Source of the DNA: Staphylococcus simulans
GTDB lineage: Bacteria; Bacillota; Bacilli; Staphylococcales; Staphylococcaceae
Direction: 5' to 3'
Assembly: GCF_003043455.1 (NCBI RefSeq)
Contig: NZ_PZGG01000020.1
Location: 1-37,579, forward strand
Length of the DNA: 37,579 bases
Shown: positions 18,004 through 27,489 of the stretch, in pieces
Layout of the letters: each line of letters starts with the position of its first letter
Numbering within the stretch: position 1 is the stretch's first letter
Notes under the pieces: model-generated
What the model was told of the DNA's origin: nothing
Database searches by the model: none
What the model saw: the letters and a program-made list of their open reading frames with translations, nothing else
Program-made: the position numbers and the translations under genes

Positions 18004-19260
18004 TTATTCAAACTGTCCAGCATTGATACCTGAGACGCGGCCAGTCACTAATGCGCTAGTGATATTGTAACCACCAGTATAACCATGGATGTCTAACACT
18101 TCTCCGCATAAAAATAAACCGGGTGTGATTTTTGACATCATCGTATGCGGCTCAATTTCTTTAATAGAAACACCGCCACCTGTCACAAATGCTTTTTCGA
18201 TAGGCAAAGTGCCATTGACAGTAAACGTAAAACCTTTGAACAATTGTGCAAGGGTTAAAATTTGCTGGTTTGAAATATGATGGCCTGTAGTTTCTTCAGA
18301 AACATCTGCTTGTTCTAGAATGAAGTTGAGATAACGTTCTTCGATGATACCGCGTAAACTATTTTTAACAAGCTTATCTGGCGTTTCTTTAATTAAAGAT
18401 TTAATGCGTGATTGCACCTCATTTTCCTTTTCGTCAGGGAAGACATCCAACTGCATTTGAATGTCTTGTTTCTTTTGAGATTTTTGTTCTTTAAAGACGA
18501 ATTGGCTGCATCGTAAAGCGGCAGGTCCACTGATGCCAAAATGTGTAAAAATCATATCCATACGATGGGTGATACGTGGTTTGCCATTCTTTCTCAGTAC
18601 AGACAACGCAACATCCTTTAAACTTAATCCTTTTAAGGTTTTACGAATAATAAAAGGTTCTTTAGAAGTGATTGGAACTTCGGTAGGGAAGAGTTCTGTT
18701 ATCGTATGCCCAAGAGATTCTGCAAATGTATAGCCGTCACCAGTAGAACCTGTTTGCGGTACGCTTGTACCACCAGTCGCAATAACGACAGTTCTACTAT
18801 GATAGACTTGGTCATTTTGGTCCGTCACTATAAAATGACCGTCTTTATCTTGTTTAATATGTTTGACCGCAGTTTCTTCTTTAATCTCAACTTTGTTATT
18901 GATAAGTTCCTGAACTAAAGTGTCTACAACATCTTGAGCGCGGTTAGAAACTGGGAACATTCTGCCGTGATCTTCTTCTTTTAGTTTCACTCCGCGAGAT
19001 TCGAAGAACTCAATGATAGATTCATTATCAAAGACCGAAAAAGGGCTATATAAAAATTTTCCATTACCAGGAATGTGACGAATAATTTCATCATAAGGTA
19101 ATCGGTTTGTGACGTTGCATCGTCCGCCGCCAGAAATTTTTAATTTTCTGCCGAGGCCTTTTTTCTTTTCTATTAATAATACTTTTTGTTTGTTTTGACT
19201 TGCGGCTGCTGCAGACATTAAACCACTGGGTCCGCCGCCGATAATAATCGATTGATACAT
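18004..19260 (-). CDS. ytfP: NAD(P)/FAD-dependent oxidoreductase, HI0933/YtfP family
   Basis: 418 aa. The N-terminal FAD-binding motif is IIIGGGPSGLMSAAAA (residues 5-20), then GRKLKISGGGRCNVTN, the HI0933-family signature. The C-terminus carries FLCGEVLDIHGYTGGYN, the second flavin-contact block. It is the homologue of B. subtilis ytfP, which also lies beside murJ (ytgP). The substrate is not established. The only good Shine-Dalgarno (AAGGAGG, 19297-19303) lies 36 nt from the ATG, with a GC-rich hairpin between them; no ATG, GTG or TTG lies in frame nearer to it. The start is therefore inferred from the motif position. Confidence 0.9.
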   Translation of the reverse strand: MYQSIIIGGGPSGLMSAAAASQNKQKVLLIEKKKGLGRKLKISGGGRCNVTNRLPYDEIIRHIPGNGKFLYSPFSVFDNESIIEFFESRGVKLKEEDHGRMFPVSNRAQDVVDTLVQELINNKVEIKEETAVKHIKQDKDGHFIVTDQNDQVYHSRTVVIATGGTSVPQTGSTGDGYTFAESLGHTITELFPTEVPITSKEPFIIRKTLKGLSLKDVALSVLRKNGKPRITHRMDMIFTHFGISGPAALRCSQFVFKEQKSQKKQDIQMQLDVFPDEKENEVQSRIKSLIKETPDKLVKNSLRGIIEERYLNFILEQADVSEETTGHHISNQQILTLAQLFKGFTFTVNGTLPIEKAFVTGGGVSIKEIEPHTMMSKITPGLFLCGEVLDIHGYTGGYNITSALVTGRVSGINAGQFE

Positions 19261-19269
19261 ATAATCGGT

Positions 19270-19303
19270 ACGCGCTGAGATGAATATGCGCGTCTGCCTC
19301 CTT
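19270..19303 (-). promoter_or_regulatory. Shine-Dalgarno plus intervening hairpin before ytfP
   Basis: On the minus strand: AAGGAGG, CAG, then ACGCGC and GCGCGT closing a 12-nt loop, then 9 nt to the ATG. Folding the hairpin shortens the gap from 36 to 12 nt. Confidence 0.5.
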
Positions 19304-19445
19304 TAAATTTGATTTATCTATTGTGTTTAGGTTATTGTGAAAGCTTAGGTGAGTCATCTGTTTGTTTAATAGTGTCTGCCATATATTTATCTGACGCTAT
19401 TGTGAAATTATTTATATAATCTTTCCTGTTAACACTATTTTAAGC

Positions 19446-19451
19446 TATAAT
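19446..19451 (+). promoter_or_regulatory. -10 box of the murJ operon
   Basis: A perfect TATAAT. The -35 at 17-nt spacing (TTCCTG) is weak. Upstream lie an inverted repeat AATAGTGTC/GACGCTATT (19368-19376, 19393-19401) and two copies of TATTGTGAAA (19333, 19398). Confidence 0.4.
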
Positions 19452-19529
19452 ACTAATGAAAAAAAGTAACTGCTGACAATTGTTGGTAGTAGGATAAGAT
19501 TAAAATTATTTTCAGATAGGAAGATTGTA

Positions 19530-21164
19530 ATGAATGAAAGTCAAGAATTAGTAAGAGGGACCTTTCTTCTAACGGTAAGTATTTTAATAACTAAAATACT
19601 CGGTGTGTTATTCATCATCCCGTTCTATGCGATTATCGGTGGAGAAGAAAACTTGGCCCCGTTCAACTATGCATATGCACCTTATAACATTGCGATTGCG
19701 GTAGCTACTGCTGGTGTGCCATTGGCTGCATCAAAATATGTAGCGAAATACAATGCGATTGGTGCTTATCATGTCAGTCAAAAATTATATCGATCAAGTT
19801 TCATCGTCATGTCAATCAGCGGTATTATCGGTTTTATTATTTTATACGCTTTATCACCATTGATTGCCAATGTAACACTTGCGCACAAATCAAACTTAGA
19901 AGGCGGCTGGACTGTTGAAGATATCACGTGGATCATTCGAATTATCAGTACAGTAGTCATCTTCATTCCGTTGCTTGCGACTTGGCGAGGTGTGTTCCAA
20001 GGATTCAAATCTATGGGGCCAACAGCTGTTTCTGAAGTAACTGAACAAGTTGCTCGTATTATTTTCATTTTAGGCGGCAGTTATGTCGTGTTAAATGTGA
20101 TGGGCGGAACAGTATTAATGGCGAACGGTGTTGCAACATTTGCTGCAGCGATTGGTGCCATCGTCGGTATCTTTACGCTTTGGTATTACTGGAGAAAGCG
20201 TAAACCGCATATTGATAAAATGGTCGCATCTGATACAACAGGTTTAGATGTACCATATTCAAAAATGTATAAGGAAATTATTTCTTATAGTATTCCCTTT
20301 GTTATTGTGAGTTTGAACTTCCCGTTATTCAATATTGTAGACCAATTAACACATAATAATGCGTTAGGTATGGCAGGAGTACCGCAGCAATTGCACGATT
20401 ACTTCTTTACAATCTTGAATATGACAACGAATAAAATCGTGATGATACCAACATCTTTAGCTGCTGGTTTCGCGATTAGTTTAATTCCGTATATTACAAA
20501 GACTTATGAGTCGGGTGAATTATCGGAAATGCATCGTCAAATCAGAACATCATTAGGTGTGTTGATGTTTATCACGGTTCCAGCAAGTTTAGGTATTATG
20601 GCTTTAGCAGCACCATTGTATACAGTGTTCTATAGCAGTAATTTTGATGGCAGTCGTTTATTATTCTTCTATGCGCCTGTCGCAATGTTGATTTCTTTAT
20701 TAAGTATTACAGCATCAATGCTGCAAGGAATTGATAAACAGAAATTAACAGTGTTTGTAATTTTAGCTGCTGTCGTAGTTAAAATTGTGTTGAACTTCCC
20801 ATTGATTGTCGCATTCCATACAGCAGGTGCGGTTTTAAGTACAGGCATCGCATTATTATTTGCGAACATATGTAACTTTTATATTTTGAAAAAGTATGCT
20901 AAGTTTACATTTACAGAAACTTGGATTCAGTTTGCGAAAATCTTTATTTACGGCTTTATTATGATGCTTTGTGTTGAAGCAGCATATTGGGTCACACAAT
21001 TGGTTGTTTCACCGCAAACTAAGATCGGCAGTCTGATTATCTTAATTGTGGGGGTTATAGTCGGCATGGTCGTTTATGGCGGCATCACATTGAAAACAAG
21101 ACTTGCAGACCAATTCCTAGGTGAATTGCCAAGCAAGTTACGCAGAAAGTTGAGAATCTCATAA
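19530..21164 (+). CDS. murJ: Lipid II flippase MurJ (YtgP type)
   Basis: 544 aa polytopic membrane protein of the MATE/MVF flippase superfamily, with about 14 hydrophobic segments. The N-terminus (VRGTFLLTVSILITKILGV) and the next loop (IGGEENLAPFNYAYAPYNI) are typical of the YtgP branch of Bacillota. The S. aureus protein in this branch moves lipid II across the membrane for peptidoglycan synthesis. The start has only a weak ribosome site (GATAGG). The stop codon shares one base with the ATG of the following pseudouridine synthase gene (TAATG), so the two are coupled. Confidence 0.93.
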   Translation: MNESQELVRGTFLLTVSILITKILGVLFIIPFYAIIGGEENLAPFNYAYAPYNIAIAVATAGVPLAASKYVAKYNAIGAYHVSQKLYRSSFIVMSISGIIGFIILYALSPLIANVTLAHKSNLEGGWTVEDITWIIRIISTVVIFIPLLATWRGVFQGFKSMGPTAVSEVTEQVARIIFILGGSYVVLNVMGGTVLMANGVATFAAAIGAIVGIFTLWYYWRKRKPHIDKMVASDTTGLDVPYSKMYKEIISYSIPFVIVSLNFPLFNIVDQLTHNNALGMAGVPQQLHDYFFTILNMTTNKIVMIPTSLAAGFAISLIPYITKTYESGELSEMHRQIRTSLGVLMFITVPASLGIMALAAPLYTVFYSSNFDGSRLLFFYAPVAMLISLLSITASMLQGIDKQKLTVFVILAAVVVKIVLNFPLIVAFHTAGAVLSTGIALLFANICNFYILKKYAKFTFTETWIQFAKIFIYGFIMMLCVEAAYWVTQLVVSPQTKIGSLIILIVGVIVGMVVYGGITLKTRLADQFLGELPSKLRRKLRIS

Positions 21165-21859
21165 TGCGATTGGATAAATTTTTATCGAACATGGGTGTAG
21201 GCACACGCAGTGAGGTAAAACAATTGCTTAAACAGAACGCTGTTGAAGTGAACAATAAAAAAGAAAAACAAAGCAAACGTCAAATTGATCCGTATTCAGA
21301 TGAAATTACAGTCAATGGAGAACAGATTACTTACATTGATAAAATTTATCTGATGCTCAATAAACCATCAGGTTATGTCTCTGCAGTAGAGGATGCAGAG
21401 CACCTGACGGTTATTGGATTAATTAAAGACTACCAGTATTTAGACCTATTTCCGGTAGGCCGTCTCGATAAAGATACTGAGGGCTTATTATTGATAACGA
21501 ATGATGGTCAATTTAACCATGATGTCATGAGTCCGAATAAACATGTATCGAAAGTATATCGCGTTGAAGCGGCACAACCCGTTACGAGCGAAGACGTAAA
21601 AAAGTTCGAACAGGGTATTGAATTATCAGACGGACCCGTAAAACCGGCCAAACTTGAAATAACCGAAAATCCAAGGATTGTGTACGTTACGATTCAAGAA
21701 GGACGTTACCATCAAGTGAAAAGGATGTTTCACGCAATAGAAAATGAGGTAACTAAATTAAAGCGAGTACAAATCGGAAGTTTGAAACTGGATGAAAATC
21801 TGCCTAAAGGTGCATATCGTACTTTGACTGAAGCAGAATTAAATCTAGTGAAAAACTAA
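21164..21859 (+). CDS. RsuA-family 16S rRNA-type pseudouridine synthase
   Basis: 231 aa. An S4 RNA-binding domain fills residues 1-60 (MRLDKFLSNMGVGTRSEVKQ). The catalytic domain has the conserved GRLDKDTEGLLLITNDG segment, where the aspartate after RL is the nucleophile, and ends with YHQVKRMFHAI. Length matches RsuA-type enzymes, similar to B. subtilis YtzG, which is also near murJ. It converts a uridine of rRNA to pseudouridine; the exact position is not known from sequence. It overlaps murJ by one base and is followed after 25 nt by the small YtxH-like gene. Confidence 0.92.
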   Translation: MRLDKFLSNMGVGTRSEVKQLLKQNAVEVNNKKEKQSKRQIDPYSDEITVNGEQITYIDKIYLMLNKPSGYVSAVEDAEHLTVIGLIKDYQYLDLFPVGRLDKDTEGLLLITNDGQFNHDVMSPNKHVSKVYRVEAAQPVTSEDVKKFEQGIELSDGPVKPAKLEITENPRIVYVTIQEGRYHQVKRMFHAIENEVTKLKRVQIGSLKLDENLPKGAYRTLTEAELNLVKN

Positions 21860-21884
21860 ATTCTTAAAGGACAAGGTGATTATT

Positions 21885-22301
21885 ATGGCAAAATCAAGTA
21901 ACTTTTTTAAAGCAGTATTAGGTATTGGTGCAGCAACTGCAGCAGTATTATTATCAAGAAAAGACAGCAGAGACCGTCTTAAACAAGAATATGATAAATA
22001 CAAAGAAAATCCAGAATCATATAAAGAAAATGCTAAAGAGTTAGCAAACCAAGTTGCATCTAAAGCAACTGAAACTTTCAACGAAGTGAAACAAGATCCT
22101 AAAGGTTATGCTGAAAAAGTAAAACAAGACCCTAAAGGTTTCTTACAAGAACAAAAAGCACGCTTCTCAAATTCAGAAGATGCAGCGTCACCAACTTTAG
22201 ACGATGTTAAACAATCTGATGAAGCGCAAAACAATATCAGAATTGTAACTGAAGAAGACTTAAAACAAAATGACAATAAAGGTTCAAACGATACTAAATA
22301 A
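21885..22301 (+). CDS. Small YtxH-domain-like protein
   Basis: 138 aa from the ATG at 21885, which follows AAGGTG; the frame is open three codons further but without a ribosome site. Residues 6-25 (NFFKAVLGIGAATAAVLLSR) form one hydrophobic helix, as in YtxH proteins. The rest is charged and helical, with two copies of KQDPKGY/F (about residues 64-89) and an acidic C-terminus. It probably sits at the membrane with its tail in the cytoplasm. Function unknown. It ends the murJ unit and is followed by a terminator. Confidence 0.8.
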   Translation: MAKSSNFFKAVLGIGAATAAVLLSRKDSRDRLKQEYDKYKENPESYKENAKELANQVASKATETFNEVKQDPKGYAEKVKQDPKGFLQEQKARFSNSEDAASPTLDDVKQSDEAQNNIRIVTEEDLKQNDNKGSNDTK

Positions 22302-22318
22302 TATCTTATGAACTTTCA

Positions 22319-22350
22319 GTACCTTAGTTAGCAGCTAAGGTATTTTTTTA
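22319..22350 (+). terminator. Intrinsic terminator of the murJ operon
   Basis: TACCTTAG/CTAAGGTA stem (22320-22327, 22334-22341), 6-nt loop, then seven Ts. Confidence 0.9.
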
Positions 22351-22495
22351 TGCTAAAAAATTCATTCTGAGATGACTGTGATGACAACATTTCAAGACTT
22401 AGTCAGAAAATAAGGGGGGGTTCCCACTGTTGTTTAAGAATCAGTTAGGGTAAAATATAGAGTGAACTAAAATTTGAGAAGGAAGTTGATCACGA

Positions 22496-23911
22496 ATGTG
22501 GAAAGAAAAAGTGCAAGAATACCAAGATCAAATTATTGCTGATTTAAACGGCTTACTTTCAATCGAAAGTGTCAGAGATGATAGCAAAGCTACACCTGAT
22601 GCACCGCTAGGTCCAGGTCCTAGAGCTGCGCTTGATTATATGTATCAAATTGCAGAACGTGACGGATTTAATGTCCACGATGTCGATCATGTTGCAGGAA
22701 GAATTGAAGCAGGTAAAGGTGAAGACTTATTCGGCATTCTATGCCACGTCGATGTTGTACCTGCAGGTGAAGGTTGGGATACACCACCATTTGAACCGAC
22801 TGTAACTGAAGATGCTATTATTGCACGTGGTACTTTGGATGATAAAGGTCCAACAATTGCCGCATACTATGCAGTTAAAATCTTAAATGAAATGAACGTA
22901 GATTGGAAAAAACGAGTGCATATTATTATCGGTACAGATGAAGAGTCAGATTGGACTTGTGTCGATCGTTATTTCAAAACCGAAGAAATGCCTGAATTAG
23001 GTTTTGCACCGGATGCAGAATTCCCTGCAATTCATGGTGAAAAAGGTATTACAACATTCGATATTGAATTAGCAGGCGAAGCTAAAGATTCTACTGATAC
23101 AAATGCAGATGTCACACTTTTATCATTTGAATCTGGTCAACGCTATAACATGGTTCCAGATGAAGCAGTTGCACATCTTAAAGTGAAATCAAGCAACTCA
23201 GAAGTGACAGAGCGTTATCAACAATATTTAGAAGCTCATGAACTTGTAGGAAATAGTGAGTTAGAGGATGACATGCTTGTTTTACGTTTAAAAGGTAAAG
23301 CAGTACATGGTATGGACCCATCTATCGGTTTAAATGCCGGCTTGTTCTTACTTCACTTCTTACGTGGATTAGAATTAGATAATCAAGCGGCTAAATTTGT
23401 TGATTTAAGTGAACGTTATTTATTCGAATCACACTTCGGTGAAAAAATGGGTATGAAATTCCATACTGATAAAATGGGAGACTTAACAACAAATATCGGT
23501 ATTATTTCATATACATTGCCTGAAGGCGGCAGATTCGGTATCAACTTACGTTACCCAGAGGGATTTGAATTTGATGAAGCTATTGAAGGATTCAAGCATG
23601 AAGTCAATGATTTAGGATTTGAGCTTAAACTAGGAAAAGTTCAACGTCCGCATTATGTGGACAAAGAAGATCCATTTGTACAATCATTAGTTCAAGCTTA
23701 CCGTAATCAAACTGGCGACATGACTGAGCCATATACAATTGGCGGAGGTACTTATGCACGTAATCTAGATAAAGGCGTAGCATTCGGAGCAATGTTCAGC
23801 GACTCAGAGGATTTAATGCATCAAAGAAATGAATATATTACGAAAAAACAACTTTTCAATGCTACTAGCATTTATTTAGAAGCGCTATACGCATTATGTG
23901 TGGAGGAATGA
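22496..23911 (+). CDS. pepV: Dipeptidase PepV (M20 family)
   Basis: 471 aa, ATG with an AAGGAAG ribosome site. Metal-binding motifs of the M20 family are present: H84-x-D86 in [10 protein letters not shown]115/D116 in GTLDDKGP, and E149/E150 in GTDEESDW, the last with the catalytic glutamate. Length fits PepV (about 470 aa). A Zn- or Mn-dependent cytoplasmic dipeptidase that releases amino acids from dipeptides. Its stop overlaps the dat ribosome site region, so pepV and dat form one operon. PepV with Dat suggests joint amino acid and D-amino acid handling. Confidence 0.95.
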   Translation: MWKEKVQEYQDQIIADLNGLLSIESVRDDSKATPDAPLGPGPRAALDYMYQIAERDGFNVHDVDHVAGRIEAGKGEDLFGILCHVDVVPAGEGWDTPPFEPTVTEDAIIARGTLDDKGPTIAAYYAVKILNEMNVDWKKRVHIIIGTDEESDWTCVDRYFKTEEMPELGFAPDAEFPAIHGEKGITTFDIELAGEAKDSTDTNADVTLLSFESGQRYNMVPDEAVAHLKVKSSNSEVTERYQQYLEAHELVGNSELEDDMLVLRLKGKAVHGMDPSIGLNAGLFLLHFLRGLELDNQAAKFVDLSERYLFESHFGEKMGMKFHTDKMGDLTTNIGIISYTLPEGGRFGINLRYPEGFEFDEAIEGFKHEVNDLGFELKLGKVQRPHYVDKEDPFVQSLVQAYRNQTGDMTEPYTIGGGTYARNLDKGVAFGAMFSDSEDLMHQRNEYITKKQLFNATSIYLEALYALCVEE

Positions 23912-23913
23912 GT

Positions 23914-24762
23914 ATGACAAACAAGGTATTTTTGAACGGCCAATTTGTAAATGAACAAGATGCAAATGTACCATACAATGACAGAGGATATAACTTTGGT
24001 GATGGTATCTACGAATACATTCGTATTTATGATAAAACGTTATTTACAGTCAAAGAGCACTTTGAAAGATTTTTACGTAGTGCGTCAGAGTTGAATATTG
24101 ACTTAGACGAAACAGTAGAATCTTTAACAGAAAAGGTAGCAAAACTTGCTGAAGAGAATAACGTTGAAAATGGCGGGGTATATATCCAAGTAACGCGTGG
24201 TGCAGCACCACGTGACCATGCATTCCCAGGACCAGAAGTTAAACCTCAAATGATGGCATTTACAAGAAGTTATGGCAGACCTGTGGAAAAATTAGAAACA
24301 GGTATCAATGCAGTCACTGTAGAAGATATCCGTTGGTTGAGATGTGATATTAAAAGCTTGAATTTGTTAGGCAACGTGCTCGCTAAAGAGTATGCTGTAA
24401 AATATAACGCAGATGAAGCAATTCAACACCGCGGCGAAACTGTTACTGAAGGGGCTTCAAGTAACGTTTATGCAATTAAAGATGGTGTTATATATACACA
24501 TCCGATTAATAATTATATTTTAAATGGGATTACAAGACGTGTGATTAAAGCCGTTGCTGAAGAGCAAAATATTCCATTTAAAGAAGAAACATTTACGGTA
24601 GACTTCTTGAAACAAGCAGATGAAATTATTGTTTCTAGTACATCTGTTGAAGTGATGCCTGTAGTTAAATTGGATGGAGAAGCGGTCGGAAACGGCGAAG
24701 TCGGTCCAATTACACGCCAATTGCAAAATGGCTTCGAACAAAAAATTGAGGAAAGTCATTAA
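23914..24762 (+). CDS. dat: D-alanine aminotransferase
   Basis: 282 aa. I chose the ATG at 23914, 7 nt after GGAGG; two earlier in-frame ATGs lie before or right at that site. Fold-type IV PLP enzyme: [15 protein letters not shown] near the start, the PLP lysine K147 in [10 protein letters not shown], and [17 protein letters not shown]. It is very close to S. aureus Dat. It interconverts D-alanine and D-glutamate with their keto acids, feeding peptidoglycan. Begins 2 nt after the pepV stop. Confidence 0.96.
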   Translation: MTNKVFLNGQFVNEQDANVPYNDRGYNFGDGIYEYIRIYDKTLFTVKEHFERFLRSASELNIDLDETVESLTEKVAKLAEENNVENGGVYIQVTRGAAPRDHAFPGPEVKPQMMAFTRSYGRPVEKLETGINAVTVEDIRWLRCDIKSLNLLGNVLAKEYAVKYNADEAIQHRGETVTEGASSNVYAIKDGVIYTHPINNYILNGITRRVIKAVAEEQNIPFKEETFTVDFLKQADEIIVSSTSVEVMPVVKLDGEAVGNGEVGPITRQLQNGFEQKIEESH

Positions 24763-24795
24763 TTGCATGATTTTCTCCAACTTACCTTGAAAATG

Positions 24796-24804
24796 TGTTA
24801 TAAT
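24796..24804 (+). promoter_or_regulatory. Extended -10 promoter of ytmP-trmB
   Basis: TG, one base, TATAAT. Transcription from here gives a leader of about 217 nt before ytmP, containing several possible hairpins. Confidence 0.5.
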
Positions 24805-24973
24805 TTTATTTTGTCGCTACTGAAAAATTAATTATTTTCAATAGCTTTCTAGAAAGTAAAATGTGTCTTTTTGTTTCTCATTTTTGGTTGAAAACCAAGG
24901 TTAAAAATTATAAAATTAACAATGAGTGCTAAGGACGTAAAAGTATTAAACTTTTGTTAAAGAAATATAAAAT

Positions 24974-25006
24974 ATGGCTCTTGAAATACACTTCTAGAGC
25001 CATTTT
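24974..25006 (+). terminator. Terminator-like hairpin just before ytmP
   Basis: ATGGCTCT (24974-24981) pairs perfectly with AGAGCCAT (24996-25003), followed by a short TTT tract. It lies 22 nt before the ytmP start. It could be an attenuator or could end transcripts from pepV-dat. Confidence 0.5.
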
Positions 25007-25027
25007 CTAATTGAAAGCGAGGTGAAC

Positions 25028-25822
25028 GTGTTGGAGCAGTTCTATCAGTTAGGATGGACTTTAGATTCTGCTGGAGGCGCATCCGGAGAGGCTTATATGG
25101 CCGAACAAGATGGTCAAAAGCTGTTTTTGAAAAGAAACTCGAATCCATTTATAGCGGCATTATCAGCTGAAGGTATTGTCCCTAGATTAGTTTGGACTAA
25201 ACGAATAGAAACAGGGGAAGTTGTCACAGCGCAACATTGGAAAAATGGCAGAGAATTGACTTTCGAAGAAATGACTCAGACAAGAGTGGCTAAGTTATTG
25301 AAAAAAATCCATAGCTCAAAAACATTATTAACAATGTTGAAAAGAATGGAAATGGAGCCGATTACGCCAGATATTCTTTATAATAAAATCAATACCTCGC
25401 TTTCCAGACAGGTACTGACTCATCATGTGGTCAGAAAAGCCTTGACGTATCTTGAAGAGCATAAACCTCATTTGGACCCTCGCTTTTATACAGTCGTTCA
25501 TGGAGATGTAAATCATAATAATTGGTTGCTTTCTGATCGTGATGAACTTTATTTAGTCGACTGGGAAGGTGCGATGTTAGCAGATCCTGCCATCGATATT
25601 GGAATGCTGCTTTACAATTACGTTCCTCAAAATGAATGGTCAGAATGGCTTGAGAAATATGGTTGCAAAGAATCATTAGATTTAAGTAAACGTATGAAAT
25701 GGTATACAGTCATTCAAGCGATTGGTCTTGTAGAGTGGTCTGAAGAACAGAAACGTTATAAAGATATGAATATATGGCTGAAATTTTTAAATGAAGTGAT
25801 GAACAGCAACGTATTTATTTGA
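25028..25822 (+). CDS. ytmP: YtmP-like phosphotransferase (aminoglycoside/choline kinase fold)
   Basis: 264 aa from the GTG at 25028, 5 nt after GAGG; a GTG at 25022 lies inside the ribosome site and a TTG at 25031 is also possible. APH/choline-kinase fold: an ATP-lobe start ([24 protein letters not shown]), the Brenner motif [13 protein letters not shown] with the catalytic Asp, and the metal-binding [18 protein letters not shown]. subtilis ytmP has the same location before trmB. The true substrate is unknown; it should not be called a resistance gene. Probable two-gene operon with trmB (13-nt gap). Confidence 0.88.
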   Translation: MLEQFYQLGWTLDSAGGASGEAYMAEQDGQKLFLKRNSNPFIAALSAEGIVPRLVWTKRIETGEVVTAQHWKNGRELTFEEMTQTRVAKLLKKIHSSKTLLTMLKRMEMEPITPDILYNKINTSLSRQVLTHHVVRKALTYLEEHKPHLDPRFYTVVHGDVNHNNWLLSDRDELYLVDWEGAMLADPAIDIGMLLYNYVPQNEWSEWLEKYGCKESLDLSKRMKWYTVIQAIGLVEWSEEQKRYKDMNIWLKFLNEVMNSNVFI

Positions 25823-25835
25823 GGAGAATAAGCAA

Positions 25836-26474
25836 ATGAGATTAAGAAATAAACCTTGGGCAGAGGATTATTTGCGCAAACATAATACAGTTGTAGATAT
25901 GGATGGAACGCATGCTGGCGAAATGTCAGCATGGTTCGATAAATCACAACCGATTTATATTGAAGTAGGTTCTGGAATGGGACAATTTATAACAGAACTT
26001 GCAGTTCAACATCCCGAAGTGAACTTTGTCTCTTTAGAAAGAGATAAAAACGTGATGATTCGTGTCTTAGATAAAGTGTTGGAAAAAGATTTGCAGAATA
26101 TCAAATTGATTTGTAATGATGCGATGGAATTAACTGATTACTTTAAACCAGGCGAAATTGATCGTGTTTATTTAAATTTTTCTGATCCATGGCCGAAAAA
26201 AAGACATGCGAAGCGAAGATTAACGTATCACACGTTCCTCGCATTATATAAAACGATTTTGAAAGAAGATGGGGAAATCCATTTCAAAACAGATAATCGA
26301 GGTTTATTCGCATATAGTTTAGAAAGTATGTCGCAATTTGGTATGTATTTTACAAAAATCAACTTAAATCTTCATGATGAAGATGATGAGGATAATATTG
26401 AAACTGAATATGAAAGAAAGTTTGCGGACAAAGGTTCACGTATTTACCGAATGGAAGCAAAGTTTCATCATTAA
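25836..26474 (+). CDS. trmB: tRNA (guanine-N7-)-methyltransferase
   Basis: 212 aa with GAGGAG upstream. The SAM-binding motif EVGSGMGQF lies near residues 43-51. The family signature [16 protein letters not shown] contains the catalytic region, and [13 protein letters not shown] and TEYERKF are further conserved blocks. It methylates G46 of tRNA to m7G. Length is typical. Follows ytmP after 13 nt as in B. subtilis; a terminator follows. Confidence 0.96.
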   Translation: MRLRNKPWAEDYLRKHNTVVDMDGTHAGEMSAWFDKSQPIYIEVGSGMGQFITELAVQHPEVNFVSLERDKNVMIRVLDKVLEKDLQNIKLICNDAMELTDYFKPGEIDRVYLNFSDPWPKKRHAKRRLTYHTFLALYKTILKEDGEIHFKTDNRGLFAYSLESMSQFGMYFTKINLNLHDEDDEDNIETEYERKFADKGSRIYRMEAKFHH

Positions 26475-26476
26475 TC

Positions 26477-26504
26477 ACTGCATTCAATCGAATGCAGTTT
26501 TTTT
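26477..26504 (+). terminator. Intrinsic terminator after trmB
   Basis: ACTGCATT/AATGCAGT stem with a short loop, then seven Ts. Confidence 0.9.
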
Positions 26505-26579
26505 GCGTTTCTAAAGTTTGAAAATAAGTCTATATCAACCTATACTTGAGTTATATATTTGAACGTTAGGGTGAGGCTT

Positions 26580-27410
26580 TTGAAACTAGGAAAATTTGAA
26601 ATCCATGATTTGAATGGCGGTATGACAAACATGGATGGAGGTACGATGTTCGGTCCAGTGCCTAAACCATTATGGGAAAGAAAAATACCTGCGAACGAAA
26701 AGAATCAAGTACCGATGAGTGTTTCTCCAATTTTGGTTCAAACAGAAGAACACAATATCTTGATTGATACAGGTTTAGGTCAAGGGAAACTTACAGACAA
26801 ACAAAAACGTAACTTCGGTGTAGAAAATGAAGGGTTAATTGAAGAAGGATTAGAAAAATTTGATTTAACACCTGAAGACATTGATGTTGTTTTGATGACG
26901 CACATGCATTATGATCATGCATCAGGACTTTCTGATGTAGAAGGGCATGCTAAATTTCCTAATGCAGTGCATTATATCCAACAAGATGAATGGCATGAAT
27001 TTTTAGCACCTAATCTACGGAGTAAAGCAACGTATTGGCCTAACCTTAATTTAGGTGATTATCAAAATCGTTTAATTTTATTTGAAGATGAAATTGAAGT
27101 GGTGCCTGGTATTCATATGTATCATACCGGCGGACATAGTTATGGTCATAGTATTATCACGATTGAAAGTGCAGGAGAAAAAGCTGTCCATATGTCAGAT
27201 ATTTTTCCTTCACATGCGCATATGAATCCGTTATGGGTAACGTCTTATGACGATTATCCGATGCAGTCGATCAGGGAGAAGGAAAGATGGTTGCCATGGT
27301 TAATAATGCAGGATTATTGGTTCCTGTTTTATCATGATGCGACATATTTTGCGCTTCAATTTGATAAAGAAGATTATTCTATTAAAGCTGAAGTAAAAAG
27401 AAACCGATAA
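26580..27410 (+). CDS. ytnP: MBL-fold hydrolase, YtnP / AHL-lactonase-like
   Basis: 276 aa from the TTG at 26580, after AGGGTGAGG; the frame extends seven codons upstream to another TTG, without a ribosome site. The dinuclear zinc motif H108-x-H110-x-D112-H113 is in THMHYDHASG, with later ligands in HTGGHSYGH and the Asp of HMSDIFPS. Family similarity is to the AiiA-type lactonases and to B. subtilis YtnP, which degrades a Streptomyces signal lactone. The actual substrate here is unknown. Same gene order as B. subtilis near trmB. Confidence 0.85.
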   Translation: MKLGKFEIHDLNGGMTNMDGGTMFGPVPKPLWERKIPANEKNQVPMSVSPILVQTEEHNILIDTGLGQGKLTDKQKRNFGVENEGLIEEGLEKFDLTPEDIDVVLMTHMHYDHASGLSDVEGHAKFPNAVHYIQQDEWHEFLAPNLRSKATYWPNLNLGDYQNRLILFEDEIEVVPGIHMYHTGGHSYGHSIITIESAGEKAVHMSDIFPSHAHMNPLWVTSYDDYPMQSIREKERWLPWLIMQDYWFLFYHDATYFALQFDKEDYSIKAEVKRNR

Positions 27411-27424
27411 TACAGAAAGTAATG

Positions 27425-27464
27425 CATAAAAAAACAATGTCTCCGTTTGATGGAAACATTGTTA
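27425..27464 (-). terminator. Terminator of the PepSY gene (minus strand)
   Basis: AACAATGT and ACATTGTT form the stem. A run of As on the plus strand at 27428-27434 gives the T tract on the minus strand only. Confidence 0.8.
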
Positions 27465-27489
27465 AAATAAGTATGCATACCAATTATCA

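Noticed and set aside
19091..19357. 88-aa minus-strand frame covering the ytfP ribosome site
   Set aside because: It runs out of frame through the conserved FAD-binding motif of ytfP and has no family features.
25028..25822. Aminoglycoside phosphotransferase-like fold as a resistance gene
   Set aside because: Synteny with B. subtilis ytmP-trmB and the family pattern indicate a housekeeping kinase-like protein of unknown substrate.
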